Shown: piece by piece, positions 1 through 11,179 of the stretch
Position numbering within the stretch: the first letter of the stretch is position 1
Layout of the letters: every line of letters begins with the position of its first letter
NCBI GenBank assembly: GCA_017591395.1
Contig: WEDG01000322.1
Span: forward strand, 1-64,000
Direction: 5' to 3'
Source: Schistocephalus solidus
Lineage: Eukaryota > Platyhelminthes > Cestoda > Diphyllobothriidea > Diphyllobothriidae
DNA length: 64,000 bases
The notes under the pieces: model-generated
The model's input: only the letters and a program-made list of their open reading frames with translations
What the model was told of the DNA's origin: nothing
Databases searched by the model: none
Translations under genes and position numbers: made by a program

Positions 1-832
1 TTTGCGACCCTACTATTTGAACGGTTTGCCTCTCCAAATATCAGAAAAAGCAGAAGGATCTCGGCGTTTGGATGACAGACAGCTCGAAGTCTTCTACGTA
101 ATGTCGCAAGGCGGCTTAATACGCCAATTCAATGCTGTTTGCTATCTAGCGGGCATTTAAAGTTTTCAATGAAGACTGCTTTTCTTAAGTCTTTGGTACA
201 TTTGTAAGGCCAAATCTTGAATATGCGATCAAAGCCTGACAAAAATGGATCCAGCACGATTACAACCTGCTGGAAAGGGTGCCGCTGCGAGCCACAAAAT
301 TATTAAGAGGTCAAGGTAAACTGCCATGTGAGATCAACCTAAATAACATAAAGCTCTATCCTCTGAGTTATGGGCAGTTACGCGGAGACTTTATAGAACC
401 TTCCGTATCGTGTGTGTCATGGATTGAGCCCTCCTGCTTGATGAATTTAATCAATTTGCCACTGCGAATAATCTCCGAGGTCATCCAATCAAACTACTTG
501 TGCCCCAAGGAAGATTGGATGTGAGGATGTATTTTTTACTCCAACCGTGTCGTGAAAACGTTGAATAACCTACCTGTGGCGATTATAATGTCCCAGTCCT
601 TGGAAGCATTTAAACGTGGGCTTGTAATACATATATTTCAGCACCATGAGGACTATGTAACTTCTTATCTTAAAAATACCAGTGTACTACGTAACCCTAC
701 CTGCATTCATTGGACTGTAAATTCTTTATATTGCTCCAAATTTTAGCGATTTATACGTGAAAACTAGGGAGTTCAAAGGCGTAAGCCTATTTCCCTCAAA
801 TAAATTGTTCTTAAATGAACCTTCCTCATAAA
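1..832 (+). pseudogene. 3' end of a CR1/Jockey-type non-LTR element (relic)
   Basis: Two short frames are collinear with the C-terminal part of the better preserved element at 40.7-44.1 kb. At 279-400 the frame reads RATKLLRGQGKLPCE and then YPLSYGQLRGDFIEP; at about 537-630 it reads SNRVVKTLNNLP and then SQSLEAFKRGL. The full copy has RRATKLVQGQSCLPYE, YRQLRGDLIQAF, SNRVIKAWNSLP and SVDTFKRKF at the same places. The 3' UTR is also shared: a small hairpin (AAAGGCGTAAGCCTAT, 776-791) corresponds to AAAGGCTTCGCCTATA in the other copy. Frameshifts and stops break the frame, so this is an old, 5'-truncated copy. Confidence 0.8.
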
Positions 833-1075
833 CTTGCAACAGATTGGGGTCATACTGACAGGCCTGTAGTTTGCAGCAAATACATGACTACCGCATTTGT
901 GAAGCGGTGTAATTTGGGCTGTTTTACAGTCTGTAGGAATAATTCTAGTATTGAACAATTTCTCGCACAGAAAGAATGGTGGTTTGGCCATTTCTTGAGC
1001 ATGTTTGCTGAGCAGCTCTGCTGGTATCTCATCGGGGCCGGGGGATTTAACCGACCTTAATCTTTTTAGTTATCC
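819..1075 (-). pseudogene. CR1/Jockey-type reverse transcriptase fragment (N-terminal RT)
   Basis: Read on the minus strand, two frames joined by a frameshift give PGPDEIPAELLSKHAQEMA, PTDCKTAQITPLHKCGS and NYRPVSMTPICCKFM. These match the start of the RT domain in the 40.9-42.4 kb copy (PDWKTAWISPIHEIGSQ, NYRPVSLTFKCCKIM). This piece converges tail-to-tail with the + strand CR1 relic, and the junction falls near 819-832. It stops before the catalytic motifs, so it is a dead fragment. Confidence 0.75.
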
Positions 1076-4000
1076 AAAGAGAACTCATTGAAATGATTTA
1101 TTGATCTGGCGCTGGCAAACAGAGCACTTTGCAGTCATCTTAGTACTGGTGTTTGATCAGTGTCTGAACCTAAAACATTTTCTTGTTTGTTATTGCCGCT
1201 TTTATCCTCATTTTGTACTGGTAAACCACTCTGCTACATTCGGCAGTCCCTCCGGAGAGCACAGAACGTACATTAGCATTCGATCTGGTCAAACTCCTAA
1301 TGTTCAATGCCAGACAATGAGGTTATTCCTCCCCCGTATTTATGGTGGTCTTGATTGGTCAGGGAGGTCAACAAACGAACTTTGCGTTCAATTAGATTTA
1401 GGGTTAATCTGAAAGGACTGTGGTTCCCAAGTTCTATATAACCGAATGTCATAGTAGGGTTTTGTATTGAATGCTTTGTGATAAAATCCTATCTCTGCCT
1501 GTGCTTCGTTTAAAGTCATAAATTCCCGAAATTTGACTGGTCTGCTCTATCCGTTGGATCTATTCAACGATTGGTTAGTTAGGCGGCAGTGAGCTCTAGG
1601 GTCAGCTCATTCTCGCGCTCTGCCTGATTGGCAGAGACCTCTATCATATGTTTGCTATTATCGAGGGATGGATTATTTAAATAATGCAGAACCCCTAAGC
1701 TATAGTATGCCTGATGAATCGGAGGTTCACACCGCTCTACTCTTCTCTTGTGTTTATTGTTCAATCGTCTATGTATGCGGCCAGCTCTTGAAAAAGTGTT
1801 TATCAAACGTGAGTGCTCAGATTTTCATGCCTCTAAATACTCACCGAGTGGAAGTATTTGAGTTCCGACGATTTTATCGTTGCCTATAGGCGTTGATATC
1901 GTTCTTACAACGGGTGACCACGTGAGTACCCAGTCTCCAAAATCTGAGAAATTCCAATTTGCCATAGATGGATTTACCTGAACAGAATGAAGTTAACCGA
2001 CAGGTGTCATCGACAAAAGCCGACTCACCAACCATTCTCAAACCGCTTTTCGGAAGCACCAATGGTTTTGATTCTGATCGTTTGGTCATTCAGCGCTAAA
2101 CAAAAACTGGCACTCATCCGCGGGCTCGCTGCCTCTTGACCGCTATCGGGAGTAGTGAGATACGTGGAACTGTCAATCATTCAGCCCGCCTTGATCGTAG
2201 GATGGATGATTCTGTTTTATTTTTCATTAAAATCCTGTTTATTCATTGCAGGCGATCGCACAGCAACGAGCAATCATTGACAGAGGGAGTATTAACGACA
2301 GTATTAACTGGCTGTACTTCAAACGCAGACAGGGGCTTTTTCTTCATATGCCACCGCCTGTAGGGGCTTAAGACGGAAGTTTTAAGACCAAACTGAACCG
2401 TCTGTGTTAAATCTTTCAAGTAGAATAGACAAATGGCGTGATCCATACCTAATAGATACTGGTACAAAAACAGAATCAGAATTAAATGTCATTTTTTGCG
2501 AAAATTAAATCCGAATTAAATGATGATTAAGCGTACTAGTGCTACAAAGTAGTCTTCCGCTCCTTTCAAAAAGCACGCCAGCTGCGTTCATCCACGCGCC
2601 TTCTGAAGTTAATGCTGTGGAACTGTGTGCTTTTTCTCAAAATGTGAATCTTGCTGTTCATCCAAGTCCTCTTGATTTTCGGGGTTTGCACACTTGTATT
2701 CGGATCAACGTGATTTTTCTAGTGATAGACGGTTTTGTGATCGTACCTAGCATGATTTAATCGCGGAAAATACGAACATGCGTCAGAATGTATTGTTGAA
2801 TCTGCTTCTACTTTGCGTTCAATTATTGGGATTTGTAGGTGCATGTCTACCTAAACACAGTCAGGATTGTACTTATGGCGCCCTGTAAATCTGGCCTTGT
2901 CAATTTTTATTGGGTTTTCCGGTGTTCCTTTTCAGTTTTTCTCTCCTAGTGGTGGATAAACTTTCGGAGCAGACTTCCCGACAGTATTTGAAGCAGTTAG
3001 CCACAGTATTTGGGGATATACCAGTAAGCTTTAACACTTCCTCCAGTGGCATTCTATTGCTCCAGATATTCTAGCACTAACATTTACGGAGTTTCAAATT
3101 ACAGCGGAGTCTTCCGTTCAAAAAAGCAAGCATGGAAGTTTTTTCCTTTCGTACTGATTGAACAGATCGGCAATCCTTTCTTCTCGAACAACATCCCGAC
3201 AAATTCTGTTTACGGACCTTCTTGTTCGGGAACATCACCGGCCCAGTTCACTTGCAGCACGATTTTTCCTCTACTAAGAAATTATGTCGGAGATGTCTTA
3301 ACGCCGCTTCAGTACAAAACTCTTGTTGCAATATTTTAAAGGGTATGCTGAATTAGAAACAAAGAATAAAGGCAGGAATAACGTCATAGTAGTACCGAAC
3401 AATGACCTAACATAGTAAAATCTATCTATAAACCGTACAGCTTCATCGTATATCTTGATGGGGCCCATTGGAGGCGATTGCATAATTATGCAGGGGTTTG
3501 TTGTCAGTTTTCGGTCATCTCCTCGCTTATCATCGCCACAAATGTTGCATTTCTGCAAAACCGCCTGTTCCCACTGCAATGTCGTCAGCCGCTCCAAGTC
3601 TCTAGTGCGCTGACTGAAACCCACTAAGGTGCCAGGGTCGTCTTTGAACGTATGCCAAGAAACCCAGGGAGACAAAAAACCGCATGGGAAACACCAAATC
3701 TGGCATCAGAAAAATCTATATCCTTTTAATTCATCAATTTAACGGGTTTTCTGTGTCTGTTAACCTGAGCCAATTGAATGCGACCAACGAGTCGAGTCCG
3801 ATGCGACAGACAGCATCGGGCTGTCAGTAACAATGGCTGTCATTACTTGGCTATGTGATGCGTGCAGGTCAACATCTTTTCCCCTGCGAAACGTCTTACT
3901 GATTCTTTTCTGTGTAGACGGATCTCGCAAAGATCAGCGGCAATGTCAAGGTTGCCTATGCTACTTTAGTTTTACGTTGAAATCTTTCGTCTTTCATGAA

Positions 4001-7000
4001 GATCGGCTAGTGTCCGCATTATTTCATTCTGTGAGAACGGTCTTCTTTCAGTGTAATCAGGGTGATCATTCTGCCGAGCACCAATTTACCATCGGCGCAA
4101 GCATCCACGGATGACGGGCTGCAGTGTCTTATAACTGGACACCACGGCGTCTTCAAAATAGACTGCTGCTGAGGAGGCCGACCCTATCAGGTTTAAAAGC
4201 TGAAAAATTCGCTTTCCACCCGTAGGTCGTGTGCGACCTGGATGCTGTAATCACACCTTAGTTGTACTTGCTTACTATGCCAGACAGATTACGAGGTTGG
4301 CTTATCTTTAACATCTAAGACGCATTTAAGGTCATGAGCGGCTTTGCCGCGGGATGCGTTGCAGTAATGCTGTACGGCGCACCGCCATAAAGTTCGGAAC
4401 ACCACGAGGTTGGACAGTTCTTAGACAATAAAAGGCTCCAAAGAACATGACCAGAGCCATTCTCCTTGCGATGTCCGCAACATTGCTCAGATTCTGCTAC
4501 AAACGTTACCTTCTACTTATGCCCTTAACCAGCCGTGGTTTGGGGCCTACTCAAACCCTGCTCGGCGTGGTGGAAAAAATTGCCGGAACCTCTCGTCAAA
4601 TCTTCTGAAGTTTTTTTTTGTTACCCAACGACAACACACAGACGTATTATCACATCCCTCAGGATAAAATCCCATACCCAGTGGCTGATTTAGTTTTTTC
4701 ATAAAGTGTTTTGCTAAAAAAATGGCTAATATCATCCAAACCTAGATGCTTGGACCGATGTTGTCCAAGTATGTAGACCTCTTGCTATTAGGTGTGACCA
4801 CCACCTTTCGGAGGTGTCGGGAGAAGGCACCGTTGCGACGAAATCGATAAGGCTTCCCGTGTATACAACTATCTCTTACTGTATAGTGACCAGGAACCTA
4901 CCCCATATATTAATAATTCCTCATCCTTGGACACATCTGATTACTGTCTGAACTGTATCATGGGATGTCCACTTTCATTATGTCATCTATTAGGGAGGAG
5001 GTTGGGTATAGTGGTTGATGTAGTCACCGGCTTATTCGTACCACGTACGCATTCGGATCTCGTCAAAATGGGCGCTAGCACATAGGTCTCATTTATAATA
5101 ATTCATTACCTTAACGGCTTCCTATTTCATCCCAGGAACTCTGAAATTGCTACGACGCGCTAGTAGTAGTGACTCTGAATTTTACCCACCGAGAGGATAA
5201 CGCGGACCTACTCGAGACTGAGGGTTAAGCTGTGATGGCTCCTTCCCAGTATGCATCACATTCGTCAATTTGCCATTTGAGACGCCGTTATTGAATTCTG
5301 GTACGAGGGAAGTTAGGAAGCAGGTTGTATGTGGCACCGTCAAGTGCGCTGTATAGTTTAGTCAGCCAGTGCCCCGCGTGCAGTTGCCTTGACTTTTTCT
5401 GTCATTGCTGCGCAGTGGCTATAGGAGGAAAGGGTGAAATAGGCGCTCTGAAGGTCTACCTCATTAAAAATAACTTCGTGCGCCTTTCATCGCTGCGCCT
5501 ACTTTGTGCGGCATCGGTGTACCCAACGCGTGCATTCCAAGTACACTTAATTGATAACTATTTTGGCATGTCAGTAAGCATTTCTGCGCATTTACAATAT
5601 TTGAAAGTTTCTATCCCGGGCGCGTTGGTAGAAGGTGTTGGCGTACTTGCGTACTTGTGGAGGCATTCATTTTAATTGTCTGTGCAAGTTCAATTCTACA
5701 TGGTCATAAAAGATCGCTCCACACTGCGGTCGATTAGAAGTAGAATTCCGAGTAAAATTGGACCATTCGAAACGTTATCCTCCCTAGCCGAAACTCACAA
5801 GGCTAGAGGTATACCGGAGGTCAGTTTTCATCACATTCACCCACGTTTTCAGCTAGACATATCGATGCAGTCGCCGACGAGAACTGGGTTTGGCCGAGAC
5901 ATCTTACACGATTTCGACTTCAGACCGACGCAGTGCACCTCAGCTAGCCAGTAAGGAAGGAACAGTCGACCGCTTCTCTTCTTGATCGATTGTATGGGGG
6001 TGTGTTTGGGGCACCATCTAGGAGAGGATAAAACTGAAACTGAAAACATCTTTTGCCGAATGTGGGTCATTCTTGCATCCATGAAGAAAAATTATCTTGG
6101 CAGAAGCCTCACGTACCCGTAAGTTTGAAGGATGTTTGCCGTGCTTATGTGCGAGGCCTCGACAAAGTCGGATAGAAACGGCGCGAGCGGTTGACTCGAT
6201 GACAGATTTTTCTCCTATCTTAATTTGTCAGTGAACTCAATGCAATAGAGTAGAAAGCTTAACTTCCCACCATGACCGGATAGATATGTAAGCCCAACAA
6301 ATCCTAGTAACCTCAACCACCTAAGGGAGAATTTGATTTTAAGACACACTGCGCTTGCTTTCAAAAACTGGAGACTAGAAGTGACCTCAAGGGATGTTTT
6401 GAAGGGGTTTTCTTAGTGATCAAGTTGCTTGGTAAAGTCAGCTCAAGAAGCCTTTCAAACTTTGATATAGTGGTTTCCCACGGGGGTAGTCATCCAAGAC
6501 TCATTTCATACATACATCACTGCCCCATCCTGGTGTTCCCCCAAACACTATACCCCCTCCACGACAAGTTCACACACCAGGATATGCGGACATCAGCCCG
6601 AAACTTGCCATAAAACATTTTTTATGGAATCAGTATGCAGCGCAATCTCGACAACCACCCATTTTTCTCTGAAGACCCTCGTTCGTGCAGCTTTCAAGCA
6701 CCCGTTAAAAATTTTGTCTAACATCAGTTACTTGACTCTTAATGTACTCTAAAGTCGTCCACGGCATGGGACGCCGTCCACTAGGACGCCGAACAGGCTA
6801 GGTTCTTCTGATGTCAATAACATGCCCAATTCTTTATGACGATTGGTTACCTAGGGTCGTGTTTGCCCAATATTAGGGTTGTAAGTAGTTTGTTGTTTCG
6901 ACCAGGAATGAAATGGAAAATCGCCTTAGCCGAGAGTTGCTTTTCAATGCTGAGAACGTCCAAATGTCCACTTCTTCTGTCAATTTTCCACATCAACAAT

Positions 7001-7104
7001 TTTTCGCTATGGCCTCGTTTCCTATGTTTCTCGGAAAATCCTTTCCATGTTTCCACATCCTTCACTGCTGATAAAATCCGCTGCTCTTACCGTTCGCTCT
7101 TCAG
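1076..7104. other. No recognisable gene (about 6 kb)
   Basis: Open frames are short and lie on both strands. The longest are a 125-codon minus frame at 3298-3675 and a 116-codon plus frame at 5325-5675. None shows a motif I recognise, and none has convincing splice-linked neighbours. The stretch is less AT-rich than the rest of the window. It may hold an old retroelement or upstream non-coding parts of the aquaporin gene, including its first exon, but nothing specific can be supported. Confidence 0.4.
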
Positions 7105-7565
7105 GTCTTTTGTCTCCTCGATAGTTACTCTACCCTCGAATTCGGTGAAACTTCTGAGTCTGTCTCTTTGATCTCATCACTGCCACGAGATGATTGCTCC
7201 GGCCAACATCGCCAGAACGAACGCCCCCTAAATGCCGCAGGTGTCAGTACTGTGCCCAATTCATCCCTCTGGCCCGATGAAGTCGCTAATGCTGCCTCTT
7301 CCCTGACAACCGATTCTACTGGCGGCATGCCCTCATTCTCCCTCCCCCAACCACCAGTCTATGCTGCTCTCATCAGCCCACTACACAAATCCCTGCAGGA
7401 TGCGGTGAGCACATTTCAGCTCTGTGCTTGCAGCCTCGAGAATGCCATTGTACGAGCAACTTTTGGCACGAAAGGCCTGATATTGGCTATTGGCGTCCAC
7501 AATCTCATCATGACTCAACTCGCCTGGGGTGACTCCTATGGGTCACCTTGCAACGTCTTCTATCG
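7105..7565 (+). CDS. Aquaporin-11/12-like channel, exon with loop B (SPC in place of NPA)
   Basis: The open frame carries an unorthodox (super-)aquaporin signature. STFQLCACSLENAIV aligns with the conserved TFQLC(C/S)C-x-HEL segment that follows helix 1 in AQP11. A helix (GLILAIGVHNLIM) is followed by LAWGDSYGSPCNVFYR, where AQP11 has the NPC variant of the first NPA box; here it is SPC. Family role: intracellular or ER-membrane water/glycerol channels. The proposed acceptor is the CAG at 7102-7104 after a pyrimidine-rich run; the frame is open upstream only to 7075. The donor is CG|GTGAGT at 7565/7566, phase 2. The ~75 residues before the motif are hydrophilic and Ser-rich, unlike the family. 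Helix 1 is missing, so an upstream exon is expected. Family call sure; exon start uncertain. Confidence 0.8.
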
Positions 7566-7689
7566 GTGAGTCTGTGCCTCCCCCTTTCCCCGGCCCAGTC
7601 CTTGTCTCTGGCGCTCCCATTCATTTTAATAATATAATATAATCCTGTATGCCTGTGCATCGTGCTAACTGGTCAACAAGCACTGCTTA

Positions 7690-7920
7690 CTGGCTGCTTA
7701 CGACTGTTGGCGGGGCTCGAGAGTGAGCCCCAAGGCACAACGGGACGAGTGTGTCTCGTAACATGATCGTAAGTGCCTCTCTATTATTGTTCATGTACCC
7801 GATCGCAACTGACAGGACAACGAGCCTCTGGCTCGGTGGTTAGCGTTGGGTATGGCTGGCTGACGACCGCTAATAAGCCAGAAAGAGCCAGTCCAGTCTC
7901 CCTTGTCTTTGTCCTTAATG
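7690..7920 (+). repeat. tRNA-derived SINE, copy 1 (internally deleted)
   Basis: The head holds a hairpin (GGGGCTCGAGAGTGAGCCCC) followed by a CAACGGGAC segment. Next comes an A-box-like TGGCTCGGTGGTTAG, and then directly the SINE tail (GGCTGACGACCGCTAATAAG ... CTCCCTTGTCTTTGTC). Compared with the full copy at 35.5 kb, most of the tRNA part including the B box is deleted. It lies inside the aquaporin-like intron in sense orientation. Confidence 0.7.
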
Positions 7921-8319
7921 TCGTGCTGCCCAGCAAGCACTAATTACTCAATTACTCGGAACCCTCGTTTAAGTATAGCAAGATTAGTTCGATTGGTAAT
8001 GCGTCGTCTGCGCTTTAGTCCGCGTCCTCCAATCTACGCCCCGATTATTTGACGTCGACCTTCTGCCATTTGACATCTATAGTTGATACTATCCTTATTG
8101 GCCTCATTGCCCTCTAACGGGGCCACGCGGTAGATGCGCTGGACCAACACAGAGGGGAGGGGCGGGCTAGCTCAGGGCACGGCAGACGTTATTTTGGGAT
8201 GCACATCCATCACAAATGCAGCACATGCGGTGACTAGCCTAAGTGCAGGTTCACGCCGCGCAGACACCTGCACCTGATTCCGCTTCTGGTCTTGTTGACT
8301 TGGTTATGACACTGGACCC

Positions 8320-8425
8320 AGTTGTGAAAGAAGGAGAGAGTGCGTTAGATGCTACGCAATTCCTCTATCACTATAACCTACTTTACACTCTCCCTGCGCT
8401 TGTCCTGCTACGGGCTGTATGACAG
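8320..8425 (+). repeat. Dispersed repeat, copy a
   Basis: The run GAAGGAGAGAGTGCGTTAGA then TGCTACGCAATTCCTCTA is repeated with changes at 9985-10085 (GGAGAGCGTGTGTTAGGTGC then TACACAATCCGTCTAACACT). A weaker trace lies near 14300-14360 (GACACTACGCAAGTCTACC). No coding content was seen. Confidence 0.5.
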
Positions 8426-9059
8426 CTCGAGCGCAACCCCCGCTCTTGTCAGATATCATGCTGTCTGACTAACTTCATCACTAACCGAGACCAGGGAGCC
8501 TGAGGGTCTATCAACTCTTTCTTACCCCCATCGTACAGTTTCTGCTTAAAATGTTGATACGCTTGTTGCTGTTGCATTCCTCTTACGGACCCTAACCAAT
8601 TAGATTGTGTCCTTTTGTCACTCAGGCAAGTAGATGGTCCGCATTGGAAATCTTTGACGTTGTTGTAGACTATGGAGAGAACTATCTCTGCTGTGCACAT
8701 AACCGCGAATCAGTGCAGTTTTAGCCGTCAACGATGAGGTTCCTTCCATGTTTGCTCTGTTAAATGTTCAGTCTTGAACACAGGGGGCTCTTCCACTGGA
8801 AACCGAGATGCCGCCCTCTCAGGCGTCGTACTGAATTCACTGGCGCGTTTACACAACCGTTCTATCCACAAGACCCATGAGGTAACCTCTTTTTTTCTGG
8901 CGGATGGGATACTCGGACGTTTATAATTTGCAAACGGTTTACAGCCCAGCAATTGGAAAGCAGGGCTTGACAAACGTCCTGGACAACCTTGAGGTGGGGG
9001 AGGGGGTGTTCGCCCGGTGACACTTTTTTGGTTGCCAGTAGCCACTGGGATGGGATTGA

Positions 9060-9316
9060 ACACGGGAACAGGAAACGCCAAGGCACATACCCCTGTCTCC
9101 ACACTAACGCTAGCCCTACCCTTATCCTTAACCCTACAGATAACACGATAATAACCTTAACCCTTGGTCTGATCCTAACTCTAACCCCAACTCTGACCTC
9201 AAACTCACACCTTACCCTAAACTTAACCCTAAACCTCACCTCAATCCTAAAAGTAATTTCCTTGGAACTTAGTGCAAGGCCACATGTATTGTGGACGCGG
9301 TTTCTTTTCCCGTGTC
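9060..9316. repeat. Interstitial telomere-like (CCCTAA)n tract with inverted flanks
   Basis: From about 9104 to 9250 the + strand is a degenerate series of CCCTAA-related units (CCTTAACCC, CCTAACTCTAACCCC, TTACCCTAAACTTAACCCTA). The metazoan/flatworm telomere repeat is TTAGGG, so this is an old interstitial telomeric sequence. It is bracketed by an imperfect inverted repeat: CACGGGAACAGGAAACGCC (9061-9079) against GCGGTTTCTTTTCCCGTG (about 9296-9315). The right arm doubles as the polypyrimidine tract of the next exon. Confidence 0.7.
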
Positions 9317-9324
9317 CTATTTAG

Positions 9325-9800
9325 GCGGCCCTACAAGGCATCCTTACCGCCAGCAGTTCTTGAATTTCTCAGTTATTTAAGCTGCAAGACCTCCGCCACG
9401 TGGATGCTGATTTCCTGGGGACTCCAAGTGATGGGCGCCTTCGCCGCCCTCCACCTCTCCTACTTTTGGTGGTCTCTGCACACCACCTCATACCACGCAA
9501 CCCAATTGGCCGCTAAGCTGACTACCCTGGCCGCATTGGAGCATCCGGAGACGGCGGCGGCGGTGACCGCTGGAGACTTGCACGTATCAGTGCCTGTCGG
9601 CATGCTGATTGAGGGTGGCGGGGCCTTCATCGATGTCTTGCTGGCAGGCGTCTTGTGTCATGCCGTTCTGGTTTGGAGTCGACGGCAGCAACCATCTGCA
9701 GAACATTTGCAACTTTCTCCCGGCCTCTCAACAGACCTCTTTGCCCAATCGCTCGTTTTCTCAATCCGACAATCTGTCGGTCTCTACTTAACCTACAAAG
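9325..9800 (+). CDS. Aquaporin-11/12-like channel, exon with helices 3-5
   Basis: This continues the previous exon in phase. It begins RRPYKAS, then a helix (ISWGLQVMGAFAALHLSYFW) and SLHTTSYHATQ, matching the helix-3 region and the following W-S-x-x-x-T-x-x-H segment of AQP11. A second helix (VGMLIEGGGAFIDVLLAGVL) keeps the family Glu in helix 4. A third stretch (SLVFSIRQSVGLYLTYKG) would start helix 5. The exon probably ends at AAAG|GCGAGT (9800/9801), a GC donor; a weaker GT lies at 9806. An in-frame TAG follows at 9812. The second NPA box and helix 6 are not in this exon and were not found downstream within the window. Confidence 0.8.
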
Positions 9801-9811
9801 GCGAGTGTTGC

Positions 9812-11007
9812 TAGGGGGGAGCTTATTGCCACCAGTTTTGTCATTATGTGCAGGTATTTGCCTTCGGCACGAAGTTTTAGGTAGCCGAAATAACAGACGA
9901 AAACCCATCGGTGGTTGTGCAGATGTGAACGAAATATCCCCGATATTTTCAATAGGTTGTGGCATGTTCTGTTAAGGTCATAACAAGGTCAGAAGGGGTG
10001 AAGGAGGAGAGCGTGTGTTAGGTGCTACACAATCCGTCTAACACTATTAAAACCTCACCTTCAATTAACCGTCCCTGTTCCTGCAATACTGCGGATCACC
10101 TGGGGACATCGAACTGTCATTTTCTTCGCCTTTAAAGCGTAATATTTGAGGTCTTAAAAATAACGTTCTCTCACTGTCTTCGTTTTACCGGACTGCCACC
10201 GTGCGTAATATTTGCTTAAATAAGTCCAGAATTTAATTCTTATTGAAACCAAAAAAACTTGAATGACCGTTGACGAGTTGGACCTACTTGTTTATGCATT
10301 GCGTTCACCCTCAGCAGTCTAATTGGCTTAATGCGTTTCGAACTTACCGTCCCCTAAAAACCGCCTTTTTCTACCGACCTTCGATTCCGCTATCAGCGCC
10401 ACAGGACTTCCGTTGTTAAAGGCTCCATACGTTCCGTTTTGCTTCCTTATGTAACTGGAGGTAGGACAAGATAGTTCGTCCGTTGTAATAGACAATGGTC
10501 AGCTTTGAGATGGTGCCCCACGTGGCCAATGTGGGTCTCCAAAAGGAGTTGCCTGTAAAGACACGTTAGGAAGGGTTTCGTCTTACGTTCTTGCCTCTTC
10601 GTCTTTGCCTCCTGTATTCGGTTAGTTTTGAAGACTGCTGTTGCGTCCTTTAGGGTCGTCGTATTTGCCTGCACTATGCCAGGGTTTTCCAAGACTCTGT
10701 TGATTCCGTGGCGTTTAAGGTGCCCTTGTAGCCTTTCTGCTGCCTTCTCTATCGACGGGAGTCTGTAAAAAATTCACTATAGAGCACAGAAGAGAGTCCG
10801 ATTCAGCATCCTCCCATGGTCATGCCATCGAGGCCAAGCCTGTTTCTACCTTTCGAAAACGTTAAGCATTCAATATATTCTAGAATGTGTGTGTTTGGGG
10901 TCCGCTCCGTTCAGAATCGCCTGAAGCAAACCAGACTGAAGCAAGTGTGCTTCGCTGGATTTTGATGACCGTCCAGTCTTTAGCACCATGGAGACTTGTT
11001 GTGAGGA
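9812..11007. other. No recognisable gene; dispersed repeat copy b
   Basis: At 9985-10085 there is a second copy of the repeat seen at 8320-8425. The remainder shows only short open frames. It was searched by eye for the missing aquaporin exon (second NPA box) without success. Confidence 0.4.
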
Positions 11008-11170
11008 GGATTAAGGCCTCAATGTTTAGAAGGTTGGACTTCTGATCAGCAGGTCGTGGGTTCAATATTCGGGTGGTGCACCACGCGGGGTTGGTTATGA
11101 CCGGCTGACGACGGCTAATAAGCCAGAAATGGCCATTCCAGTCTCCCTTGTCTTTGTCGGTAGTGTCATA
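11008..11170 (+). repeat. tRNA-derived SINE, copy 2
   Basis: A tRNA-like head at about 11010-11085 has an A-box-like GGCCTCAATGTTTAGAAGG, an anticodon-arm region TTGGACTTCTGATCA (candidate anticodon TCT, as in Arg tRNA) and a B-box-like GTGGGTTCAATATTC. It runs into the common SINE tail: ACCGGCTGACGACGGCTAAT, then CCAGTCTCCCTTGTCTTTG and TCGGT. The B box is degenerate, so it is probably not an active tRNA gene. Confidence 0.7.
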
Positions 11171-11179
11171 AGGCTATCG

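Larger units (their letters stand above)
7566..9324 (+). other. Intron of the aquaporin-like gene
   Basis: The intron is bounded by a GTGAGT donor and a TTTCTTTTCCCGTGTCCTAT-TTAG acceptor. Phases agree: CG at the exon end plus G at 9325 makes Arg, and the frame continues RRPYKAS. The 1,759-bp intron contains a SINE piece (7690-7920), a dispersed-repeat piece (8320-8425) and a telomere-like tract (about 9104-9250). Minus-strand frames within it, such as the Arg/Val-rich one opposite the telomere-like tract, are not genes. Confidence 0.75.

Noticed and set aside
3298..3675. 125-codon minus frame as a gene
   Set aside because: No recognised domain, no splice or repeat support, and comparable frames occur by chance at this base composition.
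8862..9239. Arg/Val-rich 125-codon minus frame
   Set aside because: It is the translation of the degenerate telomere-like repeat inside an intron.
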